A DNA stretch of 64,000 nucleotides from positions 186,001-250,000 of the forward strand of contig DATLJS010000020.1 of assembly GCA_035538795.1 (NCBI GenBank), read 5' to 3'. The stretch is from JAJZGK01 sp035538795 (GTDB lineage Bacteria; Pseudomonadota; Alphaproteobacteria; Rhodospirillales; Magnetospirillaceae). The translations under genes were made by a program, and so were the position numbers. The notes below the pieces were generated by a model. It was not told the origin of the DNA, did not search any database, and worked only from the letters and a program-made list of their open reading frames with translations. Shown piece after piece: positions 1 to 8,134 of the stretch (position 1 is its first letter; every line of letters begins with the position of its first letter).

Positions 1-67
1 CAGGATTGTCTTCGACAAGAAGGACGCGCACGGCGGCTTCGCCATGCCCTGCGACCCACCCGCTCAT
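1..67 (-). CDS. response regulator, N-terminal fragment (cut by window edge)
   Basis: Only the first 22 codons lie in the window. They read into VRVLLVEDNP, the first beta-strand and acidic pocket of a two-component receiver domain. The ATG at 67 is preceded by AAGGGGGG at good distance, which supports this start. The output domain lies beyond the left edge, so the regulatory target cannot be named. It is transcribed away from valS, with which it shares no promoter. Confidence 0.7.
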   Translation of the reverse strand, partial: MSGWVAGHGEAAVRVLLVEDNP

Positions 68-206
68 GAACGCCCCCCTTCAGGCGCCGCTGTATTCTTC
101 AGCCGGTATCGGCAACGGCTATTTAGACCTAATGACATATTACCGCCAAACCCATCCCAGGCTTAGAAAAAATTCATCGGGCCACCCGAAAGAGCTAATC
201 CCACGG

Positions 207-236
207 CAATAAAAAGGGGAGCCTGCGCCCCCCTTT
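207..236 (-). terminator. rho-independent terminator of valS
   Basis: Inverted repeat AAAGGGG (213-219) / CCCCTTT (230-236). Read on the minus strand the stem is followed by TTTTTATT. It lies about 25 bases past the valS stop codon. Confidence 0.7.
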
Positions 237-261
237 CTTTTGATTTTCCTATAACCAAGGA

Positions 262-2907
262 TCAGGCATCGGCCAAACGGGCCAGAGCATCTTCCAGCTT
301 GGCTTTGGCCGTCGCCCATTCGTCGCGGCGTTCGCGCTGTTCATCCACCACCTCGGGCTTGGCCTTGGCGATGAAGGCTTCGTTGGAAAGCTTCTTCTCG
401 ACCTTCTCGATTTCGCCGTTCAGCTTGGCTATTTCCTTGGCCAGGCGGGCTTTCTCCTGCCCCAGGTCGATGACGTCGGCCAAAGGCAACAGCACGGTGG
501 CTTCGTCCACCACCACCTGCACCGATCCCTTGGTGGCGGCATCGGCCACCAGCTCGACGCCGGAGGAACGGGCCATGGTCAGGATGATGCCGTTGTGAGT
601 GGCCAGACGGGCCTTGGTCTGCTCGGACGCGCCCTTGATCAGCAGCGGCATCTTGGCTGACGGCGGCACGTTCATCTCGGCGCGCACGGCGCGCACCGAC
701 GAAATCAAGCGCACCAGCCACTCCATCTCGGCATCGGCGCCCGCGTCCTTCGGACGGCTTTGCGGCCAGAACGAGGTGATCAGCTTGGTGGCGCGGCCCT
801 CGGCCAACTGCTCCCACAGCTCTTCGGTGATGAAGGGCATGAAGGGATGCAGAAGATGCAGGATCTGGTCCAGCACCCAGGCGGTGGTGGCGCGGGTTTC
901 GGCCTTGGCGGCTTCATCCTCACCCTGGAAAATCGGCTTGGCGAATTCCAGATACCAGTCGCAGAAGCCGTTCCAGACGAACTGATAGGCGGCGTTGGCG
1001 GCATCGTTGAAACGATAGCCGTCCAGAGCCTGGGCAATGCGGTCGGAGGCATCGCCCAACTTGCCGACAATCCAACGGTTCACCGTTTCCTTGACCGACG
1101 CGGAGTCGAAACCCGGCACCGGCGCGCATTGGTTCATCTGGCAGAAACGGGCGGCGTTCCACAGCTTGGTCGAGAAATTGCGATAGCCCTCGACCCGGCC
1201 TTCCGCCAGCTTGATGTCGCGCCCCTGAGCCGCCAAAGCCGTCAGCGTGAAACGCAGCGAGTCGCAGCCATATTTGTCGATCAGGTCCAGGGGATCCATG
1301 ACGTTGCCCTTGGACTTGGACATCTTCTGGCCCTTTTCATCGCGGACCAGGGCATGGATGTAGATATCCTTGAACGGCACATCGCCCATGAAGTGCAGGC
1401 CCATCATCATCATCCGGGCCACCCAGAAGAAAATGATGTCGAAACCGGTCACCAGCACGTCGGTGGGATAGTAACGGTCCAGGGCCGGAGTCTGTTCGGG
1501 CCAGCCCAGGGTCGAGAACGGCCACAAGGCCGAACTGAACCAAGTATCCAGCACGTCGGCGTCGCGCACCAGTTCGACGGTCTTGCCGTAATGGGCGTTG
1601 GCGGCGGTCTGGGCCTCGGCCTCGGTTTCCTCGACGAAGAAGGTGCCGTCGGGACCGTACCAGGCCGGAACCTGATGGCCCCACCAGATCTGACGGGAAA
1701 TACACCACGGCTGGATGTTGCGCATCCATTCGTAATAAGTGTTTTCCCAATGCTTCGGAACAAAGCGGGTCTTGCCGGTCTCAACCGCCTCGATGGCCGG
1801 CTTGGCCAGAGTGGCTGCGTCGACGAACCACTGATCTGTCAGCCAGGGCTCGATCACCACGCCCGAACGGTCGCCGAAAGGCTGTTGCAGGGTGTGGGGT
1901 TCGATCTTCTCCAACAGGCCCAGGGCCTCGAACTCGGCGACGATCTTCCTGCGGGCGTCGAAGCGGTCCAGCCCCTGATACTCGGCCGGCGCGTTCTCGT
2001 TGATCCTGGCGTCCCGGTCCAGGATGTTGATCATCGGCAAATCGTTGCGCTTGCCGACCTCGAAATCGTTGAAGTCGTGGGCGGGCGTGATCTTGACGCA
2101 GCCGGTACCCTTCTCGGGGTCTGAATATTCGTCGGCGACCACCGGGATCAGACGGCCGACGATGGGCAGCCGCAGCATCTTGCCGACCAGATCCTTGTAA
2201 CGGTCGTCCTCGGGGTGCACGGCCACGCCGGTATCGCCCAGCATGGTTTCCGGACGGGTGGTGGCGACGGTGACGTAACGCCCCTCCTCGCCTTCCACCG
2301 GGTACTTCAGGTACCACATGGAGCCCTGAACCTCGCGCTGTTCCACCTCCAGATCGGAAATGGCGGTATGCAGCTTGGGATCCCAGTTGACCAGACGCTT
2401 GTCGCGATAGATCAGCTTCTCTTTGTAAAGCTGGACGAACACCTTGCGCACCGCCGCCGACAAGCCGTCGTCCATGGTGAAGCGTTCGCGCGCCCAGTCC
2501 GGCGACGCGCCCAGACGGCGCAGCTGGCGGGTGATGGTGCCGCCCGATTCGCCCTTCCAGGTCCAGACCCGCTCGATGAACTTCTCGCGGCCCAGATCGT
2601 GGCGGGTCAGGTTCTCGGCGGCCATCTGACGTTCCACCACCATCTGGGTGGCGATGCCGGCATGGTCGGTGCCGGGCTGCCACAGGGCATCGCGGCCCTT
2701 CATGCGGTGATAGCGGGTCAGAATGTCCTGCAGAGTGAAGGTCAGCGCGTGCCCCATATGCAGGCTGCCGGTGACGTTGGGCGGCGGCATCATGATGGTG
2801 TAGGGCTTGTCGGTCGAGCCCTCGTCGGCGGCGAATACGCCGGACTTCTCCCAATCCTGATAGTGCTTCGGCTCGATCTCCGCGGGATTGTAAGTCTTGT
2901 CGAGCAT
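262..2907 (-). CDS. valS: valyl-tRNA synthetase
   Basis: Charges tRNA-Val with valine in the cytoplasm; class I aminoacyl-tRNA synthetase. At 881 residues it has normal bacterial ValRS length. The class I signature appears as HMGH at residues 50-53 and KMSKS at 528-532. The N-terminal PPPNVTGSLHMGHA stretch is typical of ValRS. The last ~70 residues form the Lys/Glu-rich coiled coil (LAKEIAKLNGEIEKVEKKL) that contacts tRNA. Start is the ATG at 2907. It follows popZ on the same strand, but a strong hairpin between them suggests separate transcription. No truncation or frameshift is seen. Confidence 0.98.
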   Translation of the reverse strand: MLDKTYNPAEIEPKHYQDWEKSGVFAADEGSTDKPYTIMMPPPNVTGSLHMGHALTFTLQDILTRYHRMKGRDALWQPGTDHAGIATQMVVERQMAAENLTRHDLGREKFIERVWTWKGESGGTITRQLRRLGASPDWARERFTMDDGLSAAVRKVFVQLYKEKLIYRDKRLVNWDPKLHTAISDLEVEQREVQGSMWYLKYPVEGEEGRYVTVATTRPETMLGDTGVAVHPEDDRYKDLVGKMLRLPIVGRLIPVVADEYSDPEKGTGCVKITPAHDFNDFEVGKRNDLPMINILDRDARINENAPAEYQGLDRFDARRKIVAEFEALGLLEKIEPHTLQQPFGDRSGVVIEPWLTDQWFVDAATLAKPAIEAVETGKTRFVPKHWENTYYEWMRNIQPWCISRQIWWGHQVPAWYGPDGTFFVEETEAEAQTAANAHYGKTVELVRDADVLDTWFSSALWPFSTLGWPEQTPALDRYYPTDVLVTGFDIIFFWVARMMMMGLHFMGDVPFKDIYIHALVRDEKGQKMSKSKGNVMDPLDLIDKYGCDSLRFTLTALAAQGRDIKLAEGRVEGYRNFSTKLWNAARFCQMNQCAPVPGFDSASVKETVNRWIVGKLGDASDRIAQALDGYRFNDAANAAYQFVWNGFCDWYLEFAKPIFQGEDEAAKAETRATTAWVLDQILHLLHPFMPFITEELWEQLAEGRATKLITSFWPQSRPKDAGADAEMEWLVRLISSVRAVRAEMNVPPSAKMPLLIKGASEQTKARLATHNGIILTMARSSGVELVADAATKGSVQVVVDEATVLLPLADVIDLGQEKARLAKEIAKLNGEIEKVEKKLSNEAFIAKAKPEVVDEQRERRDEWATAKAKLEDALARLADA

Positions 2908-2940
2908 TGCCTGCTGCCGCTCCGGTTTTGTGTCTTGGAA

Positions 2941-2992
2941 ATGAAAAGGCCGGTCCCCACCCGAACGCTCGGGCTCGCGATGGGGACCGGCC
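2941..2992 (-). terminator. terminator between popZ and valS
   Basis: A 12-bp perfect stem (2948-2959 with 2981-2992) encloses a smaller CCCGA/TCGGG hairpin. On the minus strand it is followed by TTTTCATTT. It lies 13 bases after the popZ stop and ends about 40 bases before valS, so it could also act in the valS leader. Confidence 0.75.
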
Positions 2993-3004
2993 GGAAAAAA
3001 GGTT

Positions 3005-3673
3005 TTAGAGCTTTTCAGCCCGATTGACCATTTTTTCGATCTCTTTTTTCACGATGCGCTCGATCATGTACGGCAGGTTCTGGTCCAGCCAGTCCTTGAT
3101 CAAGGCCTTGAGGATTTCACGGACGATGTCTTCCAACGTGGCGCCGCCGTTGCCCAAGCCGACGCCGCGTTCGCGGGCGACGGCGCGGGCCAGTTCGGCC
3201 AAGGCGCTGGTGGACGCCGCCTGAACCGGCGGCGCCAACAGACTTTCGTCGTCCTCTTCCAGATCGTCCGGGTCGAAGTGCGGCATGACGCGCGGAGCCG
3301 GTTCGGGTTCGGGCTCAGGTTCGAAATGCAAGTCGATCGGCGGCAAATCCTCGTCCTCGGGCTCATCGGCGACCATGTCGTCGGTCAGCTCAAGAATATC
3401 CTCGTCTTCTTCCTCGGGCTCAGGTTCAGGTTCCGGCTCCGGCTGGGCCGCGAACACCGGTTCCGGCTCCGGTTCGAAGACAGGTTCCGGTTCGGGCTCA
3501 GGCTCAGGTTCCGGCTCAGGTTCGGGCTCCGGCGGAGGCGGAGGGGGTGGCGGAGGTGGCGGCTCAGGCGCAGCCTTCACCGCTTCCTCGGCGTCATCCT
3601 CCGACAGAATCCGCCTGATGGAGGCCAGAATGTCCTCCATTGATGGTTCTTGCTGCGCCTTGTCGTCGCTCAT
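3005..3673 (-). CDS. popZ: polar organizing protein PopZ (DUF2497 family)
   Basis: Pole-organizing scaffold of alphaproteobacteria; in Caulobacter PopZ self-assembles at the pole and anchors ParB and cell-cycle regulators. The 222-residue protein has the family layout. A short conserved N-terminal helix (SMEDILASIRRILSEDD, residues 11-27) is followed by a long Pro/Glu/Asp-rich disordered linker with runs of PEPEPE. The basic, helical C-terminus (about 178-222) contains KDWLDQNLPYMIERIVKKEI and drives oligomerisation. The linker DNA is a near-repeat of short Pro-Glu codon units and is probably length-variable. The pcm-tolC-popZ-valS order also occurs in other alphaproteobacteria and supports the call. 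Confidence 0.93.
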   Translation of the reverse strand: MSDDKAQQEPSMEDILASIRRILSEDDAEEAVKAAPEPPPPPPPPPPPEPEPEPEPEPEPEPEPVFEPEPEPVFAAQPEPEPEPEPEEEDEDILELTDDMVADEPEDEDLPPIDLHFEPEPEPEPAPRVMPHFDPDDLEEDDESLLAPPVQAASTSALAELARAVARERGVGLGNGGATLEDIVREILKALIKDWLDQNLPYMIERIVKKEIEKMVNRAEKL

Positions 3674-3736
3674 GGTCCAACCAATCCCAAACTGAGCCGT
3701 CCATCCCCCAAGGATGAAGGCCGACCCCCTGATATA

Positions 3737-5128
3737 TTATTTCCCCTCCTCGCCATAACTCGGCGAGATGGAGGTGCCGATCCACTTGCCGCGGACCTCG
3801 TCGTAATGCTTGACCGGATCATAGGTTTCAACCGACAGCCCCAAAGCCTGGGCAGTCAATTGGCCGACGGCGCTTTTCAGCGTGAATTCGGCAACCGCTT
3901 CGTCATGCTGGGCCTGAACCAGATTCACCTGGGCCTGCAAGGCTTCCTGCTCGGCGTTCAAGACGTCGAGAACGGTGCGCGAACCCACCTGGGATTCCTT
4001 GCGGACGCCATCCAAAGCCACCTGAGCCGCCCGAATCTGATCGGTATAGGAGATGATGCGGGCGCGGGCCGTCTGCACCCCTTCCCAAGCGCGGGTGGTG
4101 CTTTCGACGGCGTCGCGGCGGGTCTGGTCCAGGGTGGTCAGAGCCTGGCCGGCCACGTGCTTCTGCTGACGCAGAGCCGAATATTCGGCGCCCTGCTGAT
4201 AGATCGGCACCGTCAGGTTCAGAGTCGCGGCATAAGTGCGGCTGCTGGTCTTGTCGCCGGTGGATAATTCGGCGCCGTCGACGCTTTTGGTGGCGGTGCC
4301 GTTCAACGACAATTGCGGCAAAAGCTTGCCAAAGGCCAAGTCGACGCCGGCCTGGGCCGCCTGATAGCTGAACTGCTGCGCCAGAACCTGAGGATTGGTC
4401 TGCAAGGACAATTGCTTGGCCTGATCCACCGAAGCCGGCAGTTCCGGCATCTTGGTCGGCTGGGCCAGCTTCTCGGCGTCATGCCCGACCAGGGAGACAT
4501 AGGTCGCCTTGGCGGTTTTCAGATTGCCCTCGGCCTGGGTCCGGTCGGCATGCGCCGCCGACAGGCGCGATTCCGACTGGGCGACGTCGGTGCGCGTCAC
4601 TTCGCCGACGCGGAAACGGTCGTTGGTGGCGTCGAGCTGACGCTGCAGAACCTGCTCGTTGTTGCGGTTCAGCTCGACGGTGGCCTGATATTGGACGATG
4701 TCCATATAGGCGGTAACCACGTTCAGCAGCACGGTCTGCTCGGAAGCGACCAGCTGAGCGCGCTCGGCCTGAACCTGCGCCTCGGCCTGCTCGGTCTGGG
4801 CGACCGTCTGGCCGCCGCGATAGAGCGGTTGGCTGATGCTGGCGGTTGCCGTTTTCTGCGTATAGGTCTGATCGTATTTGGTGTTGGCGTTGGATTGCAC
4901 GTTGGTCGGGCCAACGGAACCTGTCAACGAAACGGACGGACGCCAATTGGACAGAGCCTGAGGAACGAGTTCGTCCTGCGCCCGCAATTTGGCCCGTTCG
5001 GCCAGCAGCGTCGGGTTGGAGAGATAGGCCGAGGCCAAAGCCTCTTCCAGTGTTTCGGCACCGGCCACGACGGGGGTCCCCATCACGGCGAAGACGAATC
5101 CGGCGGTCAGCAACGTTCTTTTGTGCAT
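3737..5128 (-). CDS. tolC: TolC-family outer membrane efflux/secretion channel
   Basis: Outer-membrane trimeric channel of type I secretion and tripartite efflux systems. About 463 residues, with the family's internally repeated helical architecture (TETLEEAL near the N-terminus, then two OEP repeats rich in Gln/Ala/Leu). The start at 5128 gives a clean signal peptide, MHKRTLLTAGFVFAVMG followed by cleavage after AGA at about residue 24. A GTG 27 bases further upstream (5155) is in frame but adds nine residues before the signal peptide and is less likely. It lies between pcm and popZ on the same strand. No inner-membrane or adaptor partner is adjacent, so it probably serves several systems. 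Confidence 0.93.
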   Translation of the reverse strand: MHKRTLLTAGFVFAVMGTPVVAGAETLEEALASAYLSNPTLLAERAKLRAQDELVPQALSNWRPSVSLTGSVGPTNVQSNANTKYDQTYTQKTATASISQPLYRGGQTVAQTEQAEAQVQAERAQLVASEQTVLLNVVTAYMDIVQYQATVELNRNNEQVLQRQLDATNDRFRVGEVTRTDVAQSESRLSAAHADRTQAEGNLKTAKATYVSLVGHDAEKLAQPTKMPELPASVDQAKQLSLQTNPQVLAQQFSYQAAQAGVDLAFGKLLPQLSLNGTATKSVDGAELSTGDKTSSRTYAATLNLTVPIYQQGAEYSALRQQKHVAGQALTTLDQTRRDAVESTTRAWEGVQTARARIISYTDQIRAAQVALDGVRKESQVGSRTVLDVLNAEQEALQAQVNLVQAQHDEAVAEFTLKSAVGQLTAQALGLSVETYDPVKHYDEVRGKWIGTSISPSYGEEGK

Positions 5129-5269
5129 TCGACACCCAAAGCAGGAAAGAGGCACCCCGCCTTTTCCATGGAAGAAGCCAAGCAGTATCCCAGTAGGATA
5201 CGATATCTATCAATCGAGAAAAATCAAGCACTTTGCCGCATTTGCTGAGAAATGCGGCGATGTTCTGCG

Positions 5270-5302
5270 GATAAAGCGGGCCAGCCGCGCCGGCCGGCCC
5301 GC
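5270..5302 (-). terminator. possible terminator downstream of pcm
   Basis: GC-rich inverted repeat GCGGGCC (5276-5282) / GGCCCGC (5296-5302), with an inner GCCG/CGGC stem, just past the pcm stop. The following minus-strand T tract is short (TTTAT), so termination efficiency is doubtful. Confidence 0.4.
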
Positions 5303-5310
5303 ATTCGACG

Positions 5311-5964
5311 TCAGAACTTGAAGCCGCTCCGGGCTTGAAAACCGGGCAGAAGAGCCGCAGAGGTATCGAAAAGGACACGGCTGGAAAAGGCATCGCCGAC
5401 GCGCGCCACCAGGGTGGCCCGGCCCAAGCCGGTCTCGCCGGCGACCACCGCCAGCAGACGGCCGCCATCGGCCAATTGAGCGGTCAAAGCGGCGGGAATC
5501 TCGGCCACCGCGCCCTCGATGACGATAACGTCGTAAGGGCCGTGGGCGGCGTCGCCGGCGCTCAACGGACCCGTGACCTGTGCCACGTTGTCCACCGACA
5601 GCTCGGCCAGACGGGCCTTGGCCTGCTCGGCCAGATCGGCATCACTTTCAACGGCGACCACGGTGCTGGCCAGACGCGACAGGACGGCGGCCGAATAGCC
5701 GGAGCCGCACCCGACGTCCAAAACCACTTCCGTCTCGATGATGCCGGCTTCCTGCAGCAGGCGCGCAAACGTCAGCGGCTCCATCAAGGAGCGGCCATTG
5801 CCAAGGTCCAAATCATCGTCCACATAGGCGACGCCACGCAGCTGCTTGGGCACGAACACCTCACGCGGGGTATTTTCCAAGGCCTCCAGCACGGCCGGAT
5901 CGGTGACGCGGTTGGTGCGGATCTGGTTTTCCACCATGTTATGCCGGGCGGCAGCGTAATTCAT
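5311..5964 (-). CDS. pcm: protein-L-isoaspartate O-methyltransferase
   Basis: SAM-dependent methyltransferase that repairs isoaspartyl residues in aged proteins, or a paralogue in this conserved alphaproteobacterial locus. 217 residues, normal for the family. The SAM-binding motif I is VLDVGCGSGYSA. The N-terminus (MNYAAARHNMVENQIRTNRV) is typical of the version found beside tolC. The frame stays open upstream to 6435, but that extension runs through the tRNA-Cys gene and lacks similarity, so the ATG at 5964 is chosen. It lies just upstream of tolC on the same strand, with a possible terminator between. Confidence 0.9.
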   Translation of the reverse strand: MNYAAARHNMVENQIRTNRVTDPAVLEALENTPREVFVPKQLRGVAYVDDDLDLGNGRSLMEPLTFARLLQEAGIIETEVVLDVGCGSGYSAAVLSRLASTVVAVESDADLAEQAKARLAELSVDNVAQVTGPLSAGDAAHGPYDVIVIEGAVAEIPAALTAQLADGGRLLAVVAGETGLGRATLVARVGDAFSSRVLFDTSAALLPGFQARSGFKF

Positions 5965-6141
5965 CGTCGATGGCTCCCCATAAAAGGCGCTGGCCGCGCC
6001 GACGGGCGCTGGCCTTGCCGAGTTATACCCACCCCCCGATGGGATGACAATGCCGCGCTGCTCGAACCGGCCATAAGACGGGTGAAAATATCCGCGTTTC
6101 TTGCGCCCCCGAGGCGAAATGGCATTTTTGAAATCAGGCGC

Positions 6142-6170
6142 TTGACGGCCCCGCCACCGTACCTTATAAC
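6142..6170 (+). promoter_or_regulatory. sigma-70 promoter of tRNA-Cys
   Basis: TTGACG (6142-6147), 17-base spacer, TATAAC (6165-6170). Near-consensus hexamers about 50 bases before the mature tRNA 5' end. Confidence 0.8.
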
Positions 6171-6222
6171 CGGCCCCCTCACGACCGGGTGGTTGTGTTT
6201 CGGTACTCTCGTTCGAGCAGGG

Positions 6223-6296
6223 GCCGGGTGGCAGAGTGGCTATGCAGAGGACTGCAAATCCTCGGACATCGGTTCGATTCCGGTCTCGGCCTCCAA
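6223..6296 (+). tRNA. tRNA-Cys (GCA)
   Basis: Cloverleaf with acceptor GGCCGGG pairing CTCGGCC (one G-U), U73 discriminator and encoded CCA at 6294-6296. The anticodon GCA is at 6255-6257 in loop CTGCAAA. The T arm contains GGTTCGATTCC. The U73 discriminator is the identity base expected for cysteine tRNA. Confidence 0.95.
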
Positions 6297-6339
6297 ATCC
6301 CGCCGCTTGAAGGGGATGGCGCGAACCTCCAAAAAGGGT

Positions 6340-6368
6340 TTGCGCGAGCATCCCGACCTTGCTATAAG
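6340..6368 (+). promoter_or_regulatory. sigma-70 promoter of first tRNA-Asn
   Basis: TTGCGC (6340-6345), 17-base spacer, TATAAG (6363-6368). The same promoter with the same spacing recurs before the second copy. The mature tRNA begins 86 bases downstream, leaving a long 5' leader. Confidence 0.75.
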
Positions 6369-6441
6369 GCGGGCCCTGCCGGACGAAAAGACGCGAAACG
6401 CGGACTGCCCGGTCGTGAAAAACAGCGGAATTCAAAGGGTG

Positions 6442-6567
6442 CCACGCCCTTTATTCCCAGGTAGCTCAGTGGTAGAGCAAGCGGCTGTTAACCGCTTGGT
6501 CGGGGGTTCGAATCCCTCCCTGGGAGCCAATCGCAAGGCCCGGAAGATGAAAATCTTCCGGGCCTTC
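6442..6567 (+). repeat. 126-bp perfect direct repeat, copy 1 (tRNA-Asn unit)
   Basis: Contains the end of the leader, tRNA-Asn and its terminator stem. By eye it is identical base for base to 6711-6836. Similarity continues upstream, with scattered differences, to the promoter. Confidence 0.85.
6455..6529 (+). tRNA. tRNA-Asn (GTT), copy 1
   Basis: Acceptor TCCCAGG pairs CCTGGGA, G discriminator, encoded CCA at 6527-6529. Anticodon GTT at 6487-6489 in loop CTGTTAA. The D arm (AGCTCAGTGGTAGAGC) and T arm (GGTTCGAATCC) are canonical. Confidence 0.97.
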
Positions 6568-6574
6568 GTCGTTT
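6535..6574 (+). terminator. terminator of first tRNA-Asn
   Basis: Perfect 14-bp stem (6535-6548 with 6553-6566) with a GAAA tetraloop, then CGTCGTTTT. It begins six bases after the tRNA CCA. Confidence 0.8.
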
Positions 6575-6607
6575 TGGCATTTCAATGAGAAATGCGCGGG
6601 AAAGCAT

Positions 6608-6636
6608 TTGCGCGATCATCGCGACCTTGCTATAAG
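6608..6636 (+). promoter_or_regulatory. sigma-70 promoter of second tRNA-Asn
   Basis: TTGCGC (6608-6613), 17-base spacer, TATAAG (6631-6636). Same hexamers, spacing and flanking CGACCTTGC as the promoter of copy 1. Confidence 0.75.
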
Positions 6637-6710
6637 GCGGCCCTGCTGATCGGAACAACGCGCAAAAGCATCGTGCCGGTCGATGGAAAGCAGCGGAATT
6701 CAAAGGGTTA

Positions 6711-6836
6711 CCACGCCCTTTATTCCCAGGTAGCTCAGTGGTAGAGCAAGCGGCTGTTAACCGCTTGGTCGGGGGTTCGAATCCCTCCCTGGGAGCCAAT
6801 CGCAAGGCCCGGAAGATGAAAATCTTCCGGGCCTTC
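6711..6836 (+). repeat. 126-bp perfect direct repeat, copy 2 (tRNA-Asn unit)
   Basis: Second copy of the block at 6442-6567, offset by 269 bases. It shows a tandem duplication of a whole transcription unit, not only of the tRNA. Confidence 0.85.
6724..6798 (+). tRNA. tRNA-Asn (GTT), copy 2
   Basis: Identical to the copy at 6455-6529. Anticodon GTT at 6756-6758, encoded CCA at 6796-6798. Confidence 0.97.
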
Positions 6837-6841
6837 ATCTT
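6804..6841 (+). terminator. terminator of second tRNA-Asn
   Basis: Same 14-bp stem and GAAA loop as copy 1 (6804-6817 with 6822-6835), followed by CATCTTT. It ends about 10 bases from the convergent gene at 6851 and may also stop that transcript. Confidence 0.75.
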
Positions 6842-6850
6842 TGAAGCGGC

Positions 6851-7945
6851 TTAAAACGGCCTGAGAATATCCAGGATGCCGCGCTTGGCTTGCTCCAGAC
6901 CGGCTTCGAGCTGCACGGTCTGGGCAAGCGCCGCCGAAGCCGCGGCGATGTTGCGGCATTCCGACTCATGCCCCCTCACCCAGCCGATCACCTGATCGAA
7001 ATCCGACAGATCGGCCTTCACCGGGATGTAGTGGGTCCAGGGCACCAGCTTGTCGTAGAACCACTGGCGGTAGCCGGCCACGGAGGCCACTTTGATGATC
7101 GCCGCGCCACTGATCATTTTGTCCAGCAGGCTCCAGGCGTTGGTCCAGCCGTCGATATCGAGCTGATAGCGGTATTCGTTGAAGACCGACTTGTCCACGA
7201 CCGGCTTCAGGAACCCGGCGGCGATGACCGCTTCCTTCAGATAGTCCTCGTGCACCGTGCGCAGATGCGTCACCCCCACGTCCAGGAAATCGCCGTGCGC
7301 GCTGTCGCGGACGGCGGCGCAAAGATGCAGGCGCTGACGGCTGCTCCAATCGAGGGGAGACGCCGGATCGGGTTCGTTCAGCTTCTTGCAGCCGCCGCCG
7401 CCGCGCCAGAAAACCTGGTCTCGCCGATCGTCCCAAGGTTTGCCGGACTGCGCCATCTGGGCGCGGAAGGTATCGTAGTTGTCGTTGTAATAGATGTAGG
7501 GATCGGGAATCAGAACCGTTCCTGGCCGGGCCGAGCAGAATGCCGCCCGGGCATAATCGCCGACGTCGTCTCCGTCGCCGAGATCGAAAACGCAGCAAAA
7601 CCGCCCGTCTTCCGGCAGCGCCGCCGCCACCCGCGCAAACAGGTCGCCGACAATCGGAAACCGCTCGAAGGAAAAAACCGGCTTCGTCACGAATTCGGCC
7701 CAGGCGAATATCTCGATGCCTTGGCGCGAAAGCCGGATGACCACATGTTCGGGTGAAACGGTGGGAAACGGCATTCCCCGGCGGGGCACGAAGCGAAAGG
7801 ACAACGGCAGACTGCACTTGGTCATCATGGTGGAAACCAAGGACATTTCCAGCAGGCGGTATCCTTCATCCACATCGCCGCGGTCTAGAGCCTGCATCGC
7901 CAGGCCGTGCATGGTGTTCGAGACGTTGATAAAGCTGAGATCCAT
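6851..7945 (-). CDS. family 90 glycosyltransferase (CAP10 / LPS-modifying)
   Basis: Probable sugar transferase acting on lipopolysaccharide or another surface glycan; the acceptor cannot be told. 364 residues. CAP10-domain hallmarks are visible: a WRGGG motif mid-protein, then YRYQLDIDGWTNAW and SLLDKMISGAAIIKV, then WTHYIPVKADLSD, which together form the nucleotide-sugar site of the family. No signal peptide or transmembrane segment is seen. The ATG at 7945 is chosen because the longer open frame has a low-complexity start and GGGGGAC precedes this ATG. It is a single gene between the tRNAs and a divergent hemerythrin gene. Confidence 0.85.
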   Translation of the reverse strand: MDLSFINVSNTMHGLAMQALDRGDVDEGYRLLEMSLVSTMMTKCSLPLSFRFVPRRGMPFPTVSPEHVVIRLSRQGIEIFAWAEFVTKPVFSFERFPIVGDLFARVAAALPEDGRFCCVFDLGDGDDVGDYARAAFCSARPGTVLIPDPYIYYNDNYDTFRAQMAQSGKPWDDRRDQVFWRGGGGCKKLNEPDPASPLDWSSRQRLHLCAAVRDSAHGDFLDVGVTHLRTVHEDYLKEAVIAAGFLKPVVDKSVFNEYRYQLDIDGWTNAWSLLDKMISGAAIIKVASVAGYRQWFYDKLVPWTHYIPVKADLSDFDQVIGWVRGHESECRNIAAASAALAQTVQLEAGLEQAKRGILDILRPF

Positions 7946-8074
7946 GATGCCGGCCGTCCCCCAACCAATCCCAATGGGCAGGATAGCCCCTGCCCGGATG
8001 GAACCAAACGGCAAAAGCCGGTATCTGACCAAAAGGCGTAATGCGCAAGAACCACACAAAACATAGGGAAATCG

Positions 8075-8098
8075 TCTTACCGTTGAACAAAGGTAAGA
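8075..8098. promoter_or_regulatory. inverted repeat upstream of hemerythrin gene
   Basis: TCTTACC (8075-8081) and GGTAAGA (8092-8098), separated by 10 bases, in the divergent promoter region. It is centred about 48 bases before the hemerythrin start codon and could be an operator; no regulator is identified. Confidence 0.4.
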
Positions 8099-8134
8099 AC
8101 GGACACACCGACAGGGTTAAAGGGAGCGTCGACG

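Noticed and set aside
2941..2992. T-box or attenuator leader of valS
   Set aside because: The structure fits a plain terminator for popZ and no T-box sequence (such as TGGNACCGCG) is seen; T-boxes are also rare in this class.
3285..3695. Gly-Ser repeat protein on the plus strand
   Set aside because: It is the complement of the Pro-Glu repeats of popZ.
5965..6435. N-terminal extension of pcm
   Set aside because: It covers the tRNA-Cys gene and its promoter; the family start is MNYAAARHNM at 5964.
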